Below are positions 8,146 to 15,438 of a stretch of DNA of 64,000 bases, in pieces; position 1 is the first letter of the stretch; each line of letters starts with the position of its first letter. Source of the DNA: CTSoil-075 sp042610375 (GTDB lineage Bacteria; Bacillota; Negativicutes; DSM-13327); the NCBI RefSeq assembly GCF_042610375.1, contig NZ_JBGJZL010000001.1:496001-560000 (forward strand), given 5' to 3'. Under the pieces are notes generated by a model that saw only the letters and a program-made list of their open reading frames with translations, made no database searches and was not told the DNA's origin. Position numbers and translations under genes: made by a program.

Positions 8146-9315
8146 TTAACTATTTTCCTTACCTCCCTTATTTAGTTCAATTTCCATCCCTTTTCTTATA
8201 ATGCGGCAAAGTCGTTCTGTCGCTGTTTGAATCAACTCAGGTGTCTTGTTCACATAATCACCTACATTCATCGGTGAAGGAATAATGCTCATTAGTCCAG
8301 CAATTCCAGATGAGTATACCTCTTCATATCGTTCACCTAAGCTGCCTGATATGCAAAAAGTAGGAACATGATACTGCTCAACAAGACGAGCTATCTTTAC
8401 GGGTGCTTTACCGCAGACCGTTTGATAATCAGTACATCCTTCACCTGTGATGATAAAGTTGGCATCCTTGGCAATCTCAGAAAAGCGTATAATTTCTAGT
8501 ACAATATCAACGCCGACCAGCAGTTGAGCATTCGTAAAAAGCAACAATCCAGCTCCCAATCCTCCTGCTGCTCCTGCTCCTGGATATTCGATCACATCTT
8601 TACCTGTAGTCTTTTTAGCAATGGCAGCAAATTTTTCAAGAGCTGCATCTAGTTCAACTATCATTTCTGTCGTAGCACCTTTTTGTGGACCATATACATT
8701 CGACGCTCCCCGCGGACCACATAAAGGATTATCAACATCACAGACTACGATTATGGTAGTCTCTGCTAATCGGGTATCCATTTGACTTATATCAATTGTC
8801 GTCAATTGTTGCAAGGCCGCTCCACCACTCGGCAAGGAATTACCAACTGCATCTAAAAATTTCACTCCTAAAGCACAAGCCATTCCCATCCCGCCATCAT
8901 TAGTTGCACTATCACCAATTCCAATAATCAATTTACGTATTCCTCGATCGAGGGCTGCTTTTATTAATTCTCCTGTTCCAAAGGTTGTGGTAATGCGTGG
9001 ATTGCGTTTTTCTCGGGGTACTAAGGGCAATCCCGATGCCGCAGCCATTTCAATGACAGCGGTTTCACCATCCCCAAGTATACCCCAATAGGTTTCTATT
9101 GGTTTCCCTAATGGCCCAAAGACATTTTCTCTAATAATTTGACCGCCAGTGGCGACAATAAAAGCTTGAATCGTGCCTTCACCACCATCAGCGATTGGCA
9201 TTTTAATCACTTCTGCATTAGGAAAAACAGATAATACACCTTGCTCCATAACTTTTGCTACAGCGACAGCCGATATGCTTTTCTTAAAAGAAGTAGGAGC
9301 CACAACAATACGCAT
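8146..9315 (-). CDS. garK: Glycerate 2-kinase
   Basis: Phosphorylates D-glycerate with ATP, giving 2-phosphoglycerate in the GarK/GlxK family; acts in the cytoplasm. The 389 residues match the family length (about 380). Family signatures are the opening VVAPTSFKKSISA, PIADGGEGT, VFGPLGKP, TFGTGELI, GDSATNDGGMGMACALG and CDVDNPLCGP. The ATG at 9315 is chosen because AAAGG is at a workable distance, whereas the ATG 12 nt upstream abuts it. The kinase follows a hydroxyacid dehydrogenase and aldolases, the classical end of galactarate/glucarate and glyoxylate routes (tartronate semialdehyde or hydroxypyruvate to glycerate to 2-phosphoglycerate). The symbol follows the family; glxK would be equally apt. 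Confidence 0.93.
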   Translation of the reverse strand: MRIVVAPTSFKKSISAVAVAKVMEQGVLSVFPNAEVIKMPIADGGEGTIQAFIVATGGQIIRENVFGPLGKPIETYWGILGDGETAVIEMAAASGLPLVPREKRNPRITTTFGTGELIKAALDRGIRKLIIGIGDSATNDGGMGMACALGVKFLDAVGNSLPSGGAALQQLTTIDISQMDTRLAETTIIVVCDVDNPLCGPRGASNVYGPQKGATTEMIVELDAALEKFAAIAKKTTGKDVIEYPGAGAAGGLGAGLLLFTNAQLLVGVDIVLEIIRFSEIAKDANFIITGEGCTDYQTVCGKAPVKIARLVEQYHVPTFCISGSLGERYEEVYSSGIAGLMSIIPSPMNVGDYVNKTPELIQTATERLCRIIRKGMEIELNKGGKENS

Positions 9316-9362
9316 CTTTTCACACATCCTTTATTAATCCGTAATAATCGTAAGAATAGATT

Positions 9363-9405
9363 TAAGAATGAGAGTATGGAAATTATTCCCACACTCTCAT
9401 TCTTA
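9363..9405 (-). other. Intra-operon hairpin
   Basis: A 13-bp stem (9363-9375 with 9393-9405) extended by TGG/CCA pairs lies in the 137-bp gap between the dehydrogenase and kinase genes. On the minus strand the tail after the stem is only weakly T-rich, so it may be a leaky terminator or an mRNA-stabilising/processing element that lowers or separates kinase and MFS expression. Confidence 0.55.
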
Positions 9406-9452
9406 TCATTTCTTAATCATTTTTCATTTTTGTTTTTGTGGCAATCACAATT

Positions 9453-10415
9453 TTATTTGTTCACAATATTAACTGGTGTATTATCTAAGAATTTTGCTAG
9501 ATTATCAACAGCAATATCCATGAGCCGTGATCTAGATTCTTTAGGAGCCCAAGCAATATGAGGAGTAATGATGCAATTTTTAGCAGTCAGTAGTGGGTTA
9601 TCCCCTTTAATCGGTTCTGTTGATACAACGTCAACTGCAGCTGCATATACTTTTCCACTATTAAGGGCTTCCGCTAAATCTTCTTCTACAATCAAAGGAC
9701 CACGGGATGTATTAATGATGATAACTCCATCTTTCATTTTAGCAATATTGTCTTTGTTGACGATACCTTTTGTACTATCAAATAATGGACAATGCAAAGA
9801 AATCACATCAGAATTTGCCAAGAGTTCATCAAGGCTTACATATTGCAAAGTATCACTTTTTAAGGATTCAATTTCATAAGAATCAAAGGCCAATACTTTC
9901 ATCCCTAAGGCCTGAGCTATTTTAGCCGTACCTTGACCAATTCTGCCAAATCCGATAATACCAAGTGTTTTTCCAGCAAGTTCAATGAGTGGATAGTTCC
10001 AGTAGCACCAGTCAGCGCAATTTGTCCAATCCCCATTCATGACACTTTTACTATGTTCACCGATATGGTGACAAACTTCTAGCAGAAGAGCTATGGTAAT
10101 TTGAGACACAGCTGTCGTACCGTACGTAGGAATATTGGCTACAAGTATCCCTTTACTTTTAGCGGTATCCACGTCAACTACGTTATACCCAGTTGCCAAT
10201 ACGCCAATAAATTTTATTCCAGGACAAGCGGCGAATACGGCTTGATCGATTACGGTTTTATTTGTAAATACAATTTCAGCATCGCCAATTCTTTCAATGG
10301 TTTGATCAGCAGGTGTTCTGTCATATACAACAACATCACCTAAGGCTTTAAGACCATCCCAACTTAAGTCTCCAGGATTTAAAGTATAACCATCTAATAC
10401 AACTATTTTCATCAT
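9453..10415 (-). CDS. D-2-hydroxyacid dehydrogenase (hydroxypyruvate reductase-like)
   Basis: NAD(P)-dependent reductase of 320 residues in the D-isomer-specific 2-hydroxyacid dehydrogenase family. It has the Rossmann motif GFGRIG (residues 155-160) and the catalytic triad Arg238 (NTSRG), Glu267 (STEP) and His286 (TPHIAWAP). The -PHIAWAP- form is typical of glycerate dehydrogenase/hydroxypyruvate reductase (HprA). In context it would reduce hydroxypyruvate, or after isomerisation tartronate semialdehyde, to D-glycerate for the adjacent kinase. The start has AAGGAGATG upstream and lies 17 bp past the preceding TIM-barrel gene. The substrate is inferred; other short 2-oxoacids are possible. Confidence 0.88.
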   Translation of the reverse strand: MMKIVVLDGYTLNPGDLSWDGLKALGDVVVYDRTPADQTIERIGDAEIVFTNKTVIDQAVFAACPGIKFIGVLATGYNVVDVDTAKSKGILVANIPTYGTTAVSQITIALLLEVCHHIGEHSKSVMNGDWTNCADWCYWNYPLIELAGKTLGIIGFGRIGQGTAKIAQALGMKVLAFDSYEIESLKSDTLQYVSLDELLANSDVISLHCPLFDSTKGIVNKDNIAKMKDGVIIINTSRGPLIVEEDLAEALNSGKVYAAAVDVVSTEPIKGDNPLLTAKNCIITPHIAWAPKESRSRLMDIAVDNLAKFLDNTPVNIVNK

Positions 10416-10432
10416 AACATCTCCTTCAATTT

Positions 10433-11344
10433 TTAAAGTTTAGCCCACGCTAGATTTAAAGCACGTTTTGCATTTGCAACGACTAGATCAGGATCTTCAT
10501 CACCCCAAGGTTTAACTTCAAAACTCACGATGGGACAATTTTTTTCGCTAATAAACCCAATATCCATGAGTACGCGTAAGAAATGAACGATTTCATCTAC
10601 ACCGACTACACCATTAGGGAAACCAAAACGAGGATGTAAATCGCCATAACCTTCCATTGTAGGATCTTGAATGACACAATTGGCAATATGAGCATGAACA
10701 ATATAATCTTTTATTGGCAATATGGCTTCTTCGATGGTTTCATGGAGCTGCATAATGTGGCTTAAATCAACCATCAAACCAAAATTATCATATTCAGCTC
10801 GAATGACTTGCGCAAAACGTTTCGCAAGGGCTGCAGGACCAATTAATGATTTCTTATCAAAATCATAGTCAAAGACTTCAAGGATAATTTTTATATTCCC
10901 TTTTGCTTTTGCATAAGCACAAAGTTCTTTTGTTGATTTGACTAAAGCATCAAAAGCTGCTTCTTTTTTATCTTCTTCATATTTTCCAGAAAGAAACGCA
11001 CATCCAACAGCGCCTAATTCATAAGCTTCATCAACACCTTCTTTGAGGGAAGCCAGCGCTTCAAGACGGATATTTTCATCAAGGGAGTTAATGTTTAAAC
11101 CTGTAGTCAAATGTCTGGGTTGGCAGCCATATCCCACTGTTAAACCAGCGGTTTTGGTCATCTGAGCAACTTGTTTTCTAGTGTCCTTGTCCTTAATCCA
11201 AGTCACTTCAATGGCATCAAAGTAATCATCGCTAGCAATCTTTTTAGTCGCTTCCAGTATGGGACCTTCGCCTTTTATTGTAGAAGGATACGCCATAAAA
11301 TTTACAATTCCAACTTTCATGTATTTCTTCATTGATTCAATCAT
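10433..11344 (-). CDS. Sugar phosphate isomerase/epimerase-type TIM-barrel protein (second)
   Basis: A 303-residue xylose-isomerase-like TIM-barrel protein. Metal-site style residues are visible in ILEVFDYDF (Glu), GLMVDLSHIMQLHE (Asp, His), VHAHIANC (His) and IVSFEVKPWGDE (Glu near the C-terminus), the usual Glu/Asp/His/Glu set of the family. It is only distantly similar to the isomerase at 2129-3004, so it is not part of the duplication. Lying between a DHDPS-like aldolase and a hydroxypyruvate-reductase-like enzyme, it is a good candidate for an isomerase or epimerase of a hydroxy-keto acid. The reaction is not assignable from sequence. The start has GGAGGT upstream; a second Met four codons in is possible. 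Confidence 0.82.
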   Translation of the reverse strand: MIESMKKYMKVGIVNFMAYPSTIKGEGPILEATKKIASDDYFDAIEVTWIKDKDTRKQVAQMTKTAGLTVGYGCQPRHLTTGLNINSLDENIRLEALASLKEGVDEAYELGAVGCAFLSGKYEEDKKEAAFDALVKSTKELCAYAKAKGNIKIILEVFDYDFDKKSLIGPAALAKRFAQVIRAEYDNFGLMVDLSHIMQLHETIEEAILPIKDYIVHAHIANCVIQDPTMEGYGDLHPRFGFPNGVVGVDEIVHFLRVLMDIGFISEKNCPIVSFEVKPWGDEDPDLVVANAKRALNLAWAKL

Positions 11345-11386
11345 TAACAGATACCTCCATTTTTTTATATTATAGAACGTCTTTGC

Positions 11387-12280
11387 CTATTTGATTAAAT
11401 TCATCTTGGTTAAAATATTTTTTAATGTCAGCATGTTAGCTTCTGAGCAACTGGTATTGGGTTTAATGGGTTCACCAGCCTGAAAGCCAATGAGATTCAT
11501 CGCATCTTTGGTCACCACTGGCCAGCTGCCAAGCCCCATAGCCACCCGCAATGGGGCCAATTCATATTGAGCTTCCAGCGATCCTTGGATATCGCCAGCC
11601 ATAAATTTATTATAAATTTCCACCACTAACTTAGGAGCAATATTGGCAGTAGCGGCAACACATCCTACACCGCCATAGACTAGAGTACCAAGTATCATCG
11701 TGTCCCTGCCAGCCATGACTTTAAAACCTTTATCCCGGGTCCTGCGAATGTACTCAGAAGTCAAAGTTAAGTCACCACTACTGTCTTTGGCTCCTACGAT
11801 ATTCGGAATATCTGCTAAACGTTCAATAAGATTTGCTGAGATATTGGCTTTCAATCGGTCAGGATTATTATAAATCAGTATCGGTAATGATGTTGCCTCT
11901 GCAATGCTTGCAAAATGCTGATATAACTCTTCATCATTAGGGCTAATAAACATCGGAGGCAGGACCGTAATGGCTTGAGCACCTGTATCTTCTGCCATAC
12001 GGGCAAGCTTAATGGATTCTTTCGTCGTAATTGCAGCAATTCCTGCATAGACAGGAACTCGTCCTTTCACTTGATCGACTGCAATTTCGATCACGCGTTT
12101 TTGTTCATGAGCGTCAAGACCATAAAACTCACCATTGCTACCAAGGGCAAAGACGCCATGTACACCACCTGTGATTACATGTTCGATGATTTGTCGAAAA
12201 ACACTTTCTACTACCTCATTATTTGCATCTACAGGAGTTACGACTGGCGGTATAACACCTTTGATAAAGCTAATGTCCAC
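11387..12280 (-). CDS. DapA/NanA-family class I aldolase or dehydratase
   Basis: A 297-residue (beta/alpha)8 Schiff-base enzyme of the dihydrodipicolinate synthase/N-acetylneuraminate lyase family. GSNGE (residues 47-51) forms the carboxylate-binding loop, YNNPD carries the catalytic Tyr, and GAKDSSGD carries the Schiff-base Lys near residue 161. Members outside lysine synthesis cleave 2-keto-3-deoxy sugar acids to pyruvate plus an aldehyde, or dehydrate 5-keto-4-deoxyglucarate. The operon context argues for sugar-acid catabolism rather than lysine synthesis. The start is GTG with AGGAG about 10 nt upstream. It occurs together with a second, unrelated pyruvate-type aldolase in the same operon, which is unusual. 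Confidence 0.87.
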   Translation of the reverse strand: MDISFIKGVIPPVVTPVDANNEVVESVFRQIIEHVITGGVHGVFALGSNGEFYGLDAHEQKRVIEIAVDQVKGRVPVYAGIAAITTKESIKLARMAEDTGAQAITVLPPMFISPNDEELYQHFASIAEATSLPILIYNNPDRLKANISANLIERLADIPNIVGAKDSSGDLTLTSEYIRRTRDKGFKVMAGRDTMILGTLVYGGVGCVAATANIAPKLVVEIYNKFMAGDIQGSLEAQYELAPLRVAMGLGSWPVVTKDAMNLIGFQAGEPIKPNTSCSEANMLTLKNILTKMNLIK

Positions 12281-12386
12281 TCTAGCACCATCTCCTCATT
12301 ACTAAAGATTGATTACCTGATTTCATCTAGGCTATATAGAATGCATTAAGTCATTTGATAATCCGATTTAACTCGGCGTGTATGCT

Positions 12387-13160
12387 TTATTTTTTAAGTT
12401 TAGCGAGACCAGCCTTCGCACCGTTCATCAGATGCACTACATCATTCGACCATAAATTCAAGCTCATACCTTTATCCATCCAAGATAAAATTGCATCAGC
12501 AGATGTCAAGTGAGTTCCAGAATATTTGCCGCGTTGTTTGGCTGACAAAATCACATGGTCAATGGCAGCGATAAAATCTGGATGATCAAATTGTCCAAGA
12601 ATCCCCATACTTTGCGATAAATCATTAGGACCCATAAACGCTGCATCAATACCTTCGATGTCGAGCATTTTGCCGACATTCTCCACACCTTTGAGCGACT
12701 CAATTTGCACCATAAGCACTGTTTCTTTATTAGCTTTCTTCATATACTCCACTGCATTCCCCACATTTTCAAATCCAGTATGAGGGCGCAGCAGAGATAC
12801 TCCGCGATTGCCTAAAGGTGCATATTTTGAGTATTCAACCAATAATTGTGCTTGTTCAGCGGTTTCTGTATTCGGTAATAAAAGACCTGCCGCCCCCATT
12901 TCCATATATTTCAATACAACTTCGCGTTTGATTTCAGGAATACGAACAATTCCAGGAATCCCAGCTTCCCGAGCAACTGCAAGTATCGTAGCTACTGAAC
13001 TATAATTGTAAGCCCCATGTTCACAATCAATAATAAAATAATCAAATCCACAGACTTTCAAAATTTTTGCAATTTCTGGACTATCGAAAACTGTGATCAT
13101 GGTTCCCATGATATTTTCACCATTTTTTAAACGGACTTTCAGATTGTTGCTCATCATCAT
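12387..13160 (-). CDS. HpcH/HpaI-family class II aldolase (2-keto-3-deoxy sugar acid type)
   Basis: A 257-residue metal-dependent pyruvate aldolase of the HpcH/HpaI family (GarL, RhmA, HpaI). Key sites are the active-site His in DCEHG, Arg in VRIPE, GLLLPNTET, the metal-binding Glu in VQIES and Asp in GPNDLS. GarL splits 2-keto-3-deoxyglucarate into pyruvate and tartronate semialdehyde. With a hydroxyacid reductase and glycerate kinase downstream, an aldarate-like product is plausible here. It is first in a six-gene operon under the promoter at 13330-13357. Three consecutive ATG codons follow AAAGGGG, so the exact start may shift by one or two codons. Confidence 0.9.
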   Translation of the reverse strand: MMMSNNLKVRLKNGENIMGTMITVFDSPEIAKILKVCGFDYFIIDCEHGAYNYSSVATILAVAREAGIPGIVRIPEIKREVVLKYMEMGAAGLLLPNTETAEQAQLLVEYSKYAPLGNRGVSLLRPHTGFENVGNAVEYMKKANKETVLMVQIESLKGVENVGKMLDIEGIDAAFMGPNDLSQSMGILGQFDHPDFIAAIDHVILSAKQRGKYSGTHLTSADAILSWMDKGMSLNLWSNDVVHLMNGAKAGLAKLKK

Positions 13161-13297
13161 TACCCCTTTATTCTTTATATGTTAGATTGAAAATCACTTA
13201 CTTTTCAAGCATTATTCAATATAAATTTTTCTTTTTTACTATTGATCAACTTCTGATATAGAAAATTATGCTTAAAATAACTGGGTATTATTTTTTC

Positions 13298-13314
13298 TGA
13301 TATCTGATATATCA
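13298..13314. promoter_or_regulatory. GntR operator before the catabolic operon
   Basis: TGATATCTGATATATCA is a TGATAT-N5-ATATCA dyad that includes the palindrome TGATATATCA (13305-13314). It begins about 15 bp downstream of the -10 box, overlapping early transcribed sequence. Confidence 0.78.
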
Positions 13315-13329
13315 ATTGTGATATAATTA

Positions 13330-13357
13330 ATTTTATCACAATCTTTTTCTATGTCAA
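13330..13357 (-). promoter_or_regulatory. Promoter of the six-gene catabolic operon
   Basis: TTGACA (13352-13357), a 16-bp spacer and TAAAAT (13330-13335), with TGTGATAAAAT around the -10 as at 16937. It drives the HpaI-type aldolase through the MFS gene at 6981. Confidence 0.82.
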
Positions 13358-13393
13358 CATGATTCGCAATATTTAGTTCTTTTACTAGAAAAA

Positions 13394-14059
13394 TTACGAT
13401 TTACTGCCTTTAAATACAAACTGAGTACTTCGATGAATGTGTGCCCGAACTGCATTTTCTGCGCCATCAGGATCTCGCTTACTGATCATTTTATAAATAA
13501 GCTCATGTTCTTTATATGCTCGATCTAATTCATCAAAATTTGATAAGGTTTTATTTCTAGGAGCTAAGTCAAAGGAACGTATCGCTTCGATTTGCTTTGA
13601 TACATAATTATTTTTTGCAAAAATTGTAATTAATTTATGAAAATTTAAATTTACTTCCAAAGCTTTTTCGGAATTTCGTTCTCGCCGATAATGCTCCATT
13701 TCTTTTAATACTTGCCCTAATTGAAGAATCTCATCTTCAGCAATTTTAATCGCTGCTAATCGAGCAGCTACGCCTTCTATGGCTGAGCGTATGGAATTGA
13801 TTTCTTCAATCGAAGCCATCACATCATTTGAAACAAAAGAACCGACTCTCGGGCGAGTTACAACCAGTCCCTCTTGTTCGAGACGCCGTAATGCCTCTTT
13901 CAAAGGAGTGGTACTGATCATAAATTCTCCTGCAAGCTGCCTTTCATTCAAATGAAATCCTGGTTTGTAGGTTCCCATTAAAATTGCTTCTTTTAGTTTT
14001 TCATATACAACATCTCGGACTGATCGAGTCTTAGAATTAATATCCATCGCAAATTCCAT
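13394..14059 (-). CDS. GntR-family (FCD domain) transcriptional repressor, copy 2
   Basis: A 221-residue paralogue of the regulator at 4814-5482, nearly colinear throughout. It has the N-terminal winged helix (residues about 7-71), then an FCD domain with the expected His residues (LNFHKL, YKEHELIYKM, AHIHRST). The strongest conservation between the copies is in the DNA-binding half, which fits shared operators. Differences concentrate in the FCD domain, which could give different effectors. The start has AGGATGA upstream. It reads in the same direction as the catabolic operon but is separated from it by the operon promoter, and has its own operator at 14088. Confidence 0.93.
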   Translation of the reverse strand: MEFAMDINSKTRSVRDVVYEKLKEAILMGTYKPGFHLNERQLAGEFMISTTPLKEALRRLEQEGLVVTRPRVGSFVSNDVMASIEEINSIRSAIEGVAARLAAIKIAEDEILQLGQVLKEMEHYRRERNSEKALEVNLNFHKLITIFAKNNYVSKQIEAIRSFDLAPRNKTLSNFDELDRAYKEHELIYKMISKRDPDGAENAVRAHIHRSTQFVFKGSKS

Positions 14060-14087
14060 ATATAAGTCATCCTTCCTACGAACCTAT

Positions 14088-14104
14088 TGATATTTTATAT
14101 ATCA
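14088..14104. promoter_or_regulatory. GntR operator upstream of gntR copy 2
   Basis: This 17-bp dyad is identical to the one before gntR copy 1 (5510-5526). A minus-strand TAAAAT (14113-14118) with TTGATC 16 bp further upstream is a likely promoter, placing the operator in the early transcribed region. Confidence 0.72.
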
Positions 14105-14224
14105 CCGATCTATTTTATCATAAAATTCCAATAGATCAAATTAAGAACTTTTATATACGGAATTTGCTCTCATAGAACTATCTTTCTTTTGATTAATGAT
14201 AAAAAAGCTTTGCAATACCGTATT

Positions 14225-15400
14225 TTATCGAAAAACAATACATGTTGGCGATCCAGTCTTAATGACTTGACCCGTTGGTATTAATGTACCTTTCAATGAA
14301 TTTATACGAAAGATTACAATGTTATCACTATTTTGGTTAGCCGCATAAAGATTTTGCCCCAATGGATCGAGTGCAAAAAACCGTGGTCCTTTGCCTTGGG
14401 TCGATACCCACTCAATAGGAGTCAGAGTACCTGTCACCTGATCTATGGAAAAAACTCCAATATTACTAGGTCCTCGATTGGCTCCATAGAGAAATTTTCC
14501 TGATGGTGCAATCATGATTTCGGAAGCAGCACTGTTTCCGACAAATGCTGTTGATAACGTTGGCATCACTTGAATGGGCTGTAACTTACCACCCTTATCA
14601 TCAAATTGATACGTTGTAATCGTAGAGTCTAACCCATTAATAACATATTGATAAGATTTAGTTGGATGGAAAGCGAAATGACGTGGTCCTGCACCCGAAC
14701 GTGTTGCCATTGAAGGAGGATCATTCGCAATCAATTTTCCTCTAATTTGATCTAGGCTATATACAAAGATCTTATCTAAACCTACATCAGATACTAAAAC
14801 AAAATGACCTGAGGGATCGAAGGAAACTTGATGTGGATGAGAACTAGCCTGTTCTGCTCGATTGGGTCCCATCTTACCAGGTAAATCTACCAAATCACTG
14901 AAATCTGCAAGAGATCCATCGATATTGATAGGAAGAACGGTTATATTGCCAGAGGTATTATTCGCAACAAGGAGAAATCGTCCACTTGGATCAACAGTTA
15001 AATGAACTGAATTCTTACCACCGGTTGCTTGTTGATTTAATAATGTTAATTGACCACTTTCTTGGTCAATGGCAAAGGCGCTAACAACAGTACCATCTCC
15101 ATGAGCTGCATAGAGAAAATGTCCTTCATGATCCAGTGCTAAAAATGCTGGATTAAAGCCGTCTACTGATTGAATACTTTTCCACTCACCGGACGTTGAA
15201 TCAATACGATAGACTTCAATTCCTTTACCATGTCCATCTCGTTCTTTAGCTGTATAAGAACCAACATAAGCAAATTTTGGTGTTTGTATGTTCAAGTTTT
15301 TTCCTTGTTGACTCTTCATCACTTCTTGAGCACTTACTGGAATGATCATACTGATGAATAAGAACATAAGAATCATGACTTTTATGCATTTTCTAAACAT
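14225..15400 (-). CDS. Secreted lactonase, 7-bladed beta-propeller family
   Basis: A 391-residue protein with a Sec signal peptide (positive start, hydrophobic core residues about 8-22, likely cleavage after VSAQ). The mature part is a repeated beta-propeller of the Lactonase (PF10282; 6-phosphogluconolactonase/3-carboxymuconate cyclase-like) family. It contains the recurring blades AYVGSYT, FLALDHEGHFLYAAHGDGT, LTVDPSGRFLLVANNTSGN, PHQVSFDPSGHFVLVSDVGLD, GPRHFAFHPTKSYQYVING and GPRFFALDPLGQNLYAANQNSDN. Because it is exported, a role in opening sugar lactones outside the cell before uptake is more likely than cytoplasmic 6-phosphogluconolactone hydrolysis. It follows the MFS symporter by 38 bp in one operon. 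The substrate is inferred. Confidence 0.88.
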   Translation of the reverse strand: MFRKCIKVMILMFLFISMIIPVSAQEVMKSQQGKNLNIQTPKFAYVGSYTAKERDGHGKGIEVYRIDSTSGEWKSIQSVDGFNPAFLALDHEGHFLYAAHGDGTVVSAFAIDQESGQLTLLNQQATGGKNSVHLTVDPSGRFLLVANNTSGNITVLPINIDGSLADFSDLVDLPGKMGPNRAEQASSHPHQVSFDPSGHFVLVSDVGLDKIFVYSLDQIRGKLIANDPPSMATRSGAGPRHFAFHPTKSYQYVINGLDSTITTYQFDDKGGKLQPIQVMPTLSTAFVGNSAASEIMIAPSGKFLYGANRGPSNIGVFSIDQVTGTLTPIEWVSTQGKGPRFFALDPLGQNLYAANQNSDNIVIFRINSLKGTLIPTGQVIKTGSPTCIVFR

Positions 15401-15438
15401 CCATTTTGCCTCCGCACATAAATTAATCCAATAGCCAA

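Noticed and set aside
11387..12280. Assignment as dapA of lysine biosynthesis
   Set aside because: It is inside a sugar-acid operon with aldolase, reductase and kinase partners, and no lysine genes are near.
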